From contig OY829329.1 in NCBI GenBank assembly GCA_963691655.1, positions 62,676,852 through 62,740,851 of the forward strand: a DNA stretch of 64,000 nt. The letters are read 5' to 3'. The notes beneath the pieces are model-generated. The model made no database searches and was not told the origin of the DNA. It was given only the letters and a program-made list of their open reading frames with translations. The position numbers were made by a program, and so were the translations under genes. The stretch's first letter is position 1; each line of letters opens with the position of its first letter. Of the stretch, positions 56,228-64,000 are shown piece after piece. Source of the stretch: Toxonevra muliebris (Eukaryota; Arthropoda; Insecta; Diptera; Pallopteridae).

Positions 56228-58214
56228 ATCCATATAGATGAAGTACAAATTATACTTGCTCTTGAACGAAAAAGAATTTCTAAATTAAGACACATTGCTA
56301 CAACGGAATTTTGAATTCGTTTAAAACTTGGTCCGTATGAATCGATTAAGTAAAAATCAGATTAATTCAAAAAATCATCTTTGCCAGGGCATATATTATT
56401 TAAAATATATGTAATATTTATTAAGGACCTGTAGAGCATGATGAGACGATCTTAGCAGCTATAACGGTTAATATCCGAGTATTAATCAACATTTGTAGAA
56501 AGGAGATGAAGCACTAATTTTAAAAAGAGTTCTCTAATCTTGTACAGAAAAAATAACTCTGCTTTAGCTAGTTGCTAAGCGTATATATATAGATTAAACC
56601 CTATTAAAAAAATTTTAATACATTTTGAGATAATAATTAAGCTAAAGGCGCCAAAAGTATCAATTGAGCAGAATAAAAAACTCTATAAAAATTCTTAATA
56701 TGAGATTACTTCATGTAGTTAATCACAAATCCAATAATCCTATAACTCGAATGGTAACAATTAAAATTTTAAGTACGAAAAACCACACAAAAATTAACGC
56801 ACTTGCAGACATATGTATATGAGATTATCGTATGTTTGTATTAAATATATAAAAAATTAGAAATATTCCATATAAATACACCCAATAATATAATCAGAAA
56901 AAGTACTACAAACAATAAGCAATGAACAAAATGAAAAAAATGCTAAGAACTTACAAGAAAAATAAAATAATAACAAAACAACAAAAAAAAAAAACTAATT
57001 CAGGGTCAAGAACATGAATAATAAATGTACAATATTTTTTTTTTTTTTTTGTTATTTTTTGTATATTATTTCCGATGACGATGAGAATTTCTAATATGCA
57101 TAAAAAATGAAAACGAAAAAGTATATCACTTATTTGGAAACCAGAGGAAGCTGACAAGTACAGAAATCGAACACTGAAACCGAAACGAAAACCCAAAAAA
57201 ATAAAAAAAAAACGCCGATAACGACAAAATTCAAAAGAAAAAATGAAGGGCAAATTTGTTTATGTACTCAAAAAAAAAAAAAAAAAACACATGCACATAT
57301 GTATATTTGTACTTAATATTTCGGAGATACAATTGCGTAATTGAATATACATATGCTCAAATTGTTGATATTTTTTTCTCTATACACTGAAAGAAACTAA
57401 TTTAAATATGCTTAAAAATACAATAAGAAATGTGGTAATTTCATATATTTTCAAGCATAAAAATACATTTTTTTATTCTGAAAAGAAAAAAAAAAACATA
57501 TTTGAAAAAAAAAAAAACAAAAAACAAAAAGCAAAAACTAGAAAAAATGTGTATATTTGTGGTTGCGTTTTTTACAGACAATTAAGTATTTAATTTTATT
57601 TCCACATAAATTGTGTAATTTCAGTATAAATTTATTACTTTCCAAACAAATTTGTTTTTTTTTTTTAATTTTCTTAACGCATTGATTGGACATCAATTCA
57701 AATCAAATAAAAAAATATGCGTGTGCAGGTTCGTAAGAAATAATCTAAAAAATGTTAAACAACACACTTGCATACATGCGAAACACGTACTCATCTAAGT
57801 CGCTAACTACTGAAGAGAATACGAAGTACTGTCTCCCCGCTTGTCTTTTAGTTTACATCAATCGCCTTGCAGCATGTGAGAGAATGTGAGCAGACACTGA
57901 AAAAATCGACTTTGAGGTCGGGCTTTTTTCATATGATCATATGAGGACCAGCCACATCCAATACAAATAGAAATATTAGCTTTGTCAGTGTCATCTCATA
58001 TGCTCTATGGTTTGTACTAGCTCAGCTGTTCCTGCGAGAGAGGCGCACTCATCAACTTGCATTACATCATATGAATTTTTTTCACAACTCATCAAATATC
58101 TAAACTCCTTTACAAAAATTTTTATTTAGTTTTTTCGGACCATCAGTTTACCCAGATAAGCGCAATGTTCTATATGTACTTAGTACGCTTCATGAATGTT
58201 TTATTTAGATTAAA
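56228..58214. other. Intronic DNA without recognised features
   Basis: AT-rich, with poly(A)/poly(T) runs (57,031-57,049; 57,270-57,287; 57,486-57,520). A perfect 14 bp palindrome CATATGATCATATG is at 57930-57943. No element ends were found. Confidence 0.35.
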
Positions 58215-59935
58215 TCTTTATATATATAATCGTAGAGTTTTGTATGTATGACATCGTGTAACTTCTGAACGGATTTCCTGAATATATTTTCTTTGGCGGA
58301 AGGATGAAACATAGCTATTCATAATGACTTCTGGGAAAATGCGTGTGGCACCTCCCATACAATACTAATAATTTTTTGGGTATATCTAAAGAACCATTTA
58401 TAGCACTGTACAGAAATTTGGTGCAATAACGAGAATTGACAATGACATGCTACAACAAAAATATGGGAGGGATTGACAAAGCGGGTGTGGCACCTTTCAT
58501 ATAACCTGAATTCCCAATATGAGATATCTTAGGCCATTTATGGTACGGTACTAAAATTTAAATTCTTTCAGTTTGTTGGATTAGTGGGTGTGGCACCATG
58601 CTTCACTTTTATTTGCTAGTAATGTTTCTACTACTAATTCTACTACTATTTCTACTACTATTTTCTACTACTTTTAAACTTCTTTTCTTCTGCAATTTTT
58701 TCTTATTTTTTCAACCAATATTTTCTACTACTATTTTAATACTTTTTTCTACTACGTTTTAATACATTTTTTCTTATTTGGAACTACTACTTTCTACTAT
58801 TTTTCACTACTATTTACAGTTTTTTCTACTATTATTTTACTATTATTTCTACTACTCTTTCTACTCCATTATTACTATTTTTGTACTACTATGTTCAACT
58901 ATTTTTCTGCTACTTTTTCTGCTACCTTTTTACTACTTTACAACAATTTGTAATACTATTTTCTATTCTTTTTCCTACTACCTTTTCTACTACTTTTTTC
59001 TTTTACTTTTTTGCTGCTATTTTCTACTACTTTTTCCATTCCTTTTTCTACTACTTTTTCCATTCCTTTTTTTACTATTATTTCTACTACTTTATGAAAT
59101 ATCTTAAGATCCTGCCTAACTATCTTAAAATCCGATAGGTGGCGCTGTAACAAATTCTATTTTTATAATAAATATGAAATTGGTTAAAACTTTTAAATAA
59201 TTTCAACTTCTAATGTATCTTCTGAACGACTTGACCGATAGAAATCATATATTTATACAGAATATGTTTGCTTTTACAAGAGGATTAAACATAGCTATTC
59301 ATAAAGGCTTTTAGAAAAGTGGCGTGTCACTTCCCATACAATCCTAATATTTTTTGGGTATATCTCAAGAATCATTTATAACACAGTATAGAAATTTGGT
59401 ACAAGAATGTGAATTAACAATTATTAATTATTATTTTCTACTACTTTTTCACTGTTTTTTCTACCACTATTTTTTGCTATTATTGCTACTACTATTTCCC
59501 ACTCCTTTTTACTATTTTTTACTACTTTGTTTTTCTATTTTTCTACTACTTTTTCTGTTGTTTTAATTATCTTTTCTATCACTTTTTTACAACAAATTGT
59601 TATACTATTTTCTATATATATCTATATTTTTATAATAAATAGCAAATAAGTCCATATTTTTTAAATAATTTTTGGGATTAGATATAACTTCTAGAAAGGT
59701 CTTTCATATTTTTCTGCAAATTAAATGCTTTTAAAAATGCCAATTTTGATGCCTCATTTTTAAATCTAGAATTTTTACGAAATTCAATGTACATCCTTTA
59801 AGCTCGAATAGTCATAGTCACCGATGTTCAATTTTAAACACCAAGAAAATTCATTCTTCTTCATTGAAATAAATTCAATTTTCCCGCTTCTTCGTAGAAA
59901 GGGCAGAACAACGTCTGCCGTGCCGGGTCAGCTAG
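58215..59935 (+). mobile_element. Non-autonomous Helitron (about 1.72 kb) with internal duplication
   Basis: The 3' end has the Helitron signature: a 6 bp stem GGCAGA/TCTGCC (59902-59919), then 12 nt, then CTAG (59932-59935) followed by host T. The 5' end is read as A|TCTTTATATATATAATCG (58215). No target duplication is seen, as expected. A block of about 240 bp (GAACGG..., ATAGCTATTCATAA, CTTCCCATACAAT, TTTTTTGGGTATATCT) occurs twice, at 58,250-58,450 and 59,215-59,420. Each is followed by a (TTCTACTACTTTT)n tract (58,617-59,090 and 59,428-59,560). No Rep/helicase coding sequence. Confidence 0.75.
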
Positions 59936-60971
59936 TGAGAATATATTATTACATATATTATATATTAGACATATATCGGCTAATTTCCTCATATACATAT
60001 TAAGGGGGAAAGCCACTTTGACGGCTGGAAAAATGAGTTTTTTTTTATTAAATTTTCAGTCTACTTGCTATCACTAAAATGGCTGTAATTCAGGCAATTT
60101 TGACTTGAAATTTTCTACACATATATTTGAATATATAAAATATAAAAAAAAGTTTGTGACCCGTCACAGTGGCCGACTCCGTCTATCTGGAAAGTATTAT
60201 TTCTGCGATGATGTATCTCCATCAGACGATGTTATATATACTTAATAGTGTCAGAAAAGTTTGATGTTTCTTTACGCAGCTCAATCAAAAGTAAAACATA
60301 TATGATTTTCATCCACACAAAGTTCATCTTCAGTTTTTGTATCTTCCAACGGACCATAAGGCCAAAGTGTTTTTAATGGGTTCTAGACAAGCACTTAAGT
60401 GGAACACACGAGGCAGCAGAAAACTAATGGTTCTAAGGTGGATTTTTTAAGATAACCTCGCTTCCTTCCCTTATTATTATTCCTTAATATTAAAAGCCTG
60501 TGTTTCTGATTCAAAATAATTCTTAAAAGAACGCAATCTGAGATCTCGGGATCTGCTAATATCCGTCAGTATACCTGAAATATGAAAAAACTGAGAAGAA
60601 AGAAGAAAGTCCAAGCTACGTGAGAGTTATTCAATGATTTTTTTAAAGTGTAGCTCCCTAAAAATATGTACATATTCTGTATTCAAACTGTAAGCTCACT
60701 ACAGTTGAATTTCTTTTTTTTTTCGTTTATTTTTTTTTTTTTTTTTGAGCATGCTTAATTAATATGCTATTAATGACGCAATTATGGAAGGTTGTGAAAG
60801 GTTACGGTAGAGCAGGGCGCACAAATATTTTCTGATGGTTTTGAATTTTCAAAGATACACAAATGTGTACATAAATAAATATGTACGTATGTTTAGATTA
60901 AGCAGAAAAAGCAGCTATTTTTTCTATTTATATATAAATTTAACAAGAACAATTTCTTTCGTTATTTACAG
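59936..60971 (+). other. End of the inferred long intron
   Basis: No element recognised. It ends with a pyrimidine-rich stretch and acceptor TTATTTACAG (60962-60971). Poly(T) runs at 60,714-60,722 and 60,730-60,745 precede it. Confidence 0.4.
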
Positions 60972-61545
60972 ATTAAATGCGTAAATGTTGTCGAATAAAG
61001 CTGAGAGCATCAATTGTCCAAAATTTCAATTAAAAAATCTTGAAAACAGCAAGAAATTAAAATAGCTAAAGTGATTAAAGCGCTATAGAACAAACAGAAA
61101 GTGAAAAAAAGAGAATAAGTTAGACAAATTCAAAAAAAAAACCCATAATTTGAAATTGTAATTGAAAACTTATAACGGATTTTCATTTCATCATTGAATA
61201 TGAATAATTCATGTGACGCATGAAAACGATATACCAAAAACAAAAACAAGAAAAAAGAAAAGCAAAAAAAAATATATATATATTTGCAAAAGATTTAAAA
61301 TGCTAAGTTAAAAAAATATTCCTATAAAAAGTAAAAAAGTATCTGCATAAAAAGTACTCAAGCAAAGAAAAAAATATAAACAAAATAAAAAACTAAATAA
61401 ATAGAAGCAAATATAAGCAAAAGTATATTTCAATCGAATTGCGGCAACTTGTCCGCCTGCCCGCCTGCTCGCTTGCCTGCCTGCTAGCCCACCTGCACTG
61501 CCCATCTATCCCACCCGCCTGCCTGCCGCTTATGCTCATATAAAC
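60972..61545 (+). other. 5' UTR part of the first coding exon
   Basis: It follows the acceptor at 60962-60971. It contains several upstream start codons, for example a short frame at 60977-61033 (MRKCCRIKLRASIVQNFN) and an ATG at 61531 that overlaps the main start region. The last 100 bp is a strand-biased CCTGC/CCGCC repeat (about 61,450-61,530). These features suggest translational control, but this is inference. Confidence 0.5.
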
Positions 61546-61952
61546 ATGGATGACGCAAAAATAAATTTACCGTTGAATATAAAGAATAGCTCAGATAATG
61601 CTGTTATAATGCCTGCTGCTACTATAGGAGGTGGAAGTGGTGGTGTCATTGGATCATCGTCATCTAGTTCCGGTGGTGTTGCTGTTGCTGCTACTGGTAC
61701 TGGTACCGGCGGTGTTGTCAGCTTTCAAAAGCAACTTAGTAATGGCAGCGATAATACAGTCAATGCAACAATAACAACAACAACAACATCAGCAGCAGAT
61801 ACAGCAACAACAATAAATGTCAATTTAAATGCAAATACTCCATTGCTGAATAAAGTAATAGTGAAGCAGCAACAACAACCATTTCAATACAATAGCAAAA
61901 TGGATACAAATTTTGTTGGTAACAATCTAAAAAATGGCGCTTTAAATCATAG
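61546..61952 (+). CDS. First coding exon of an unrecognised gene (low-complexity N terminus)
   Basis: ATG in the context ATAAACATGG, a good fly start, opens 135 full codons plus two bases before donor AG|GTAAGT (61951-61958; phase 2). The product begins MDDAKINLPLNIKNSSDNAV and then has a Gly/Ser-rich segment (residues about 26-48), an Ala/Gly/Thr tract, poly-Thr (about 75-85) and QQQQP near residue 107, ending NNLKNGALNHR. There is no signal peptide and no folded domain. Such disordered leaders precede conserved domains in many fly regulatory, channel or transporter proteins, so the identity must come from exons to the right of the window. The position after a 31 kb intron and a leader exon at 29 kb fits a developmentally regulated gene. 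Confidence 0.65.
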
Positions 61953-64000
61953 GTAAGTTGGTTTTTTTTTACAATGAAAGGGATAGAAAAAATATATAAA
62001 TTATACATATAAAGAATATTCTAAGAAAAATAAAAGTTAAAATTTCAAGCGCGTTCGATTTACCTCTCCATACTCGCTTAAAGTCGTTTATTTTTAAAAA
62101 ATGTAACAAAAAACAAAATCCAGACGCTAATGAGAAAATGAATGACCCTAAAGAAACTGCAAAGAAATTTTGAGTGCATTCTATTCTCCATGATTCATTT
62201 TGTAGCCGCTTATTGTCCAATAGTTTGATTCGATTCCAAATATAACTCAACCGAATTTACTCTGTACTCGCTTGAAGTAGCTTAATTTGTAAGTTTGCCG
62301 CAACTCGCCAACTATATACATTTGAGAATAAGCGACTTGAATCTAATTAATTATAGTTTTCTAAGTTCAATCTTACCTGACTTTATTCAAAAAAAAAATT
62401 TATACAATTTCAAAAAATAGATTTATGCTTTAAAATTAAATTCAGATAAAAACATCAGTCAATTTTAACTTATTAATTAATATATTAACTCAATGTTATT
62501 AAGCGTAGATACTCAAAAAGTTATTTTAAAATATTTAAGAAAATTAAATACTATCAAAATTCCATAAATAAAACGCGTATATGCACAGAAATATACACAA
62601 ATAAACACTCAAAAATACCGATTTATAAATAAATTTAAATATTTTTGTAATAATAAATTATGCTAAAAATAAAACGTAAACTTTTTAGTATTCGTAAAAC
62701 TAACTAAAGAAAATCAACAGTTTACACAATTTACTTAAGGAAGCAAATGCGTCCTTGGTGGCGTCCTAGTGACGATATCATTTTGTTTTTTTCCCCTCAA
62801 TTGGATTTTCACTTGAACTTGAAAATGAGAAAGGATGTATAATATCACATGTTCACTCATACAGTAGAGAATAGCATGTAATAAATACACACCCACCCAT
62901 AATTGGAAAAATATAGTAAAATTTCAACACGTAATCGACTAAAGCAAACACAAAACAAAAAAACAAAAAAATAAAAGGCTAAAAACCTTGAAAATAGTAG
63001 TAGTTACAATTTTTACATGGCAAATAAATCTAGAAAAAAAAATTAATAAATTACAACTAAGCAGGCGAGTCATAAAAATAATAAAAGCAAACATTTCGTT
63101 AACATGCACTTTAAAAACATATTTACCAGATTTATAAATATAAACTACAAATGATTTGTAAAAAAAAGGAAAAAAACAGACTCAATAGTGAAAGCTGCAC
63201 ATTTAATGTGTAGAAAAAAATTCAAATATGTGAAGAAAAATCAAAAACTGTAAGAAAATTCACACTACATAGAAAAATTATATGTAGGTGTAAAACGAAT
63301 GCAAGAATTAACAAATTATACTCATTTTAATTATGGGAAGCTTAAAAATGGTAACAAAATACACACCTGTGAGTAAAAGTACATGATATATGAAAAAAAA
63401 AGTTGGTTCTTGCGTAGTAAAATAAGACAAATATGTATTTTCATATATAAGAATGTACACATTTTTGCACTAAAATTTACCACATTTACATATTTTAGTA
63501 TTTTTACATATTCATTAACCCATTTCTTAGAATGTACTGGCACTAAAAAAAATAAGAAAAGTGAAAGCAAATAACAAATTAAGCCGAAAAGCAGAAGTTG
63601 TTCTAGAAAAATGTAATCACATTTCAAATGTGTATTTTCATATACAAAAATTTACACATCTTTGCACTAAATAGTTTGTAAATTTACCAAATTTGTTGTG
63701 CTATTGTAACGTATGCATAAAACTCATTTCTAACTGAACTGAAACTATGAAAAAGTAAGAGAGGTGGGGTCGAAAGTAAAGGCGGTAGTTTTTAAAAAAA
63801 GTAACCAAAAAATATCAAAAATGTAATAAGATTTAGATGAAAAATTACTGAATAGAAAAAGCTTCAGAAGACCTTCTAAAAGACCTCCAGAAGACCTTAC
63901 CAAGAGCAGCCGTAAAGAGCAGAAAGTGTTATGAAATTGATATTAAAAATACAATTTAATAAAATTAAAAAAAAAAACCCAATAGAATAAGATTTATATG
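61953..64000 (+). other. Start of the next intron; no recognised features
   Basis: It begins GTAAGTTGG and is AT-rich to the window edge. A motif of about 110 bp appears twice in diverged form (CATATATAAGAATGTACACAT... at 63,442 and CATATACAAAAATTTACACAT at 63,639). No exon was seen. Confidence 0.5.

Noticed and set aside
57930..57943. Perfect palindrome CATATGATCATATG
   Set aside because: Fourteen bases in AT-rich DNA is not enough to claim a binding site, and nothing around it supports a function.
58778..59107. 109-codon Phe/Tyr/Leu-rich frame resembling a membrane protein
   Set aside because: It is the translation of a (TTCTACTACTTTT)n tract in the Helitron.
61546..61952. Assigning a named gene to the Gly/Ser/Thr-rich N terminus
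   Set aside because: The segment is low complexity and without a conserved domain, so any name would be a guess.

Overview
The window looks like nuclear DNA of a higher (schizophoran) fly. It is very AT-rich, has fly-type splice sites and very long introns, and is full of insect-type transposable elements. The LINE tails ending in AACCTAACC and the tRNA-headed SINEs suggest a fly with a large, repeat-rich genome. Tephritidae is my best guess; the species cannot be fixed from the sequence. No microbial genes, CRISPR arrays or true rRNA/tRNA genes are visible.

Host genes lie only at the edges. On the left (452-1429, + strand) are the last two coding exons of an Ig/fibronectin-III single-pass membrane protein. 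Its sequence resembles Drosophila Borderless (bdl). The two exons join in frame with matching splice phases, and the gene ends in a 3' UTR with two AATAAA signals. On the right I infer one + strand gene. It has a TATA/Inr promoter near 28.74 kb, a 5' UTR exon ending at a strong donor at 29,900, a roughly 31 kb intron, and an exon at 60,972-61,952 that carries the start codon (61,546) and 135 codons of a Gly/Ser/Thr/Asn-rich N terminus. Its identity is not recognised.

Everything between is intergenic or intronic DNA. Elements with supported ends are: a hAT non-autonomous pair (9,728-10,669 and 36,142-37,129, each with a perfect 8 bp target duplication); a Tc1/mariner DD37E element with an intact transposase (11,225-12,526); a three-layer nest at 12,780-15,192 (TA-flanked MITE, then a 5'-truncated LINE, then a DD37D element); three related mariner copies (17.4, 24.2 and 34.4 kb); five TTAA-flanked piggyBac-like MITEs (19.2, 21.5, 23.6, 45.4 and 48.4 kb); a palindromic element at 45.0-46.0 kb whose exact centre was hit by one of these MITEs; tRNA-derived SINEs of two architectures (46.8, 52.9 and 55.9 kb); a second mariner family (49 kb), a second DD37E remnant (51.4 kb) and a Tc1 DD34E remnant (54.2 kb); and a non-autonomous Helitron (58.2-59.9 kb). 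Tandem minisatellites (2.8-4.0, 8.7-9.5, 38-39.2, 41.1 and 41.6-42.9 kb) fill much of the rest.

The most useful biology here is a fossil record of transposition. Insertion order, empty sites and target duplications can be read exactly. There are signs of cross-mobilisation: mariner copies whose first catalytic Asp is His, and SINEs sharing a LINE tail. One transposase still has all its catalytic residues.
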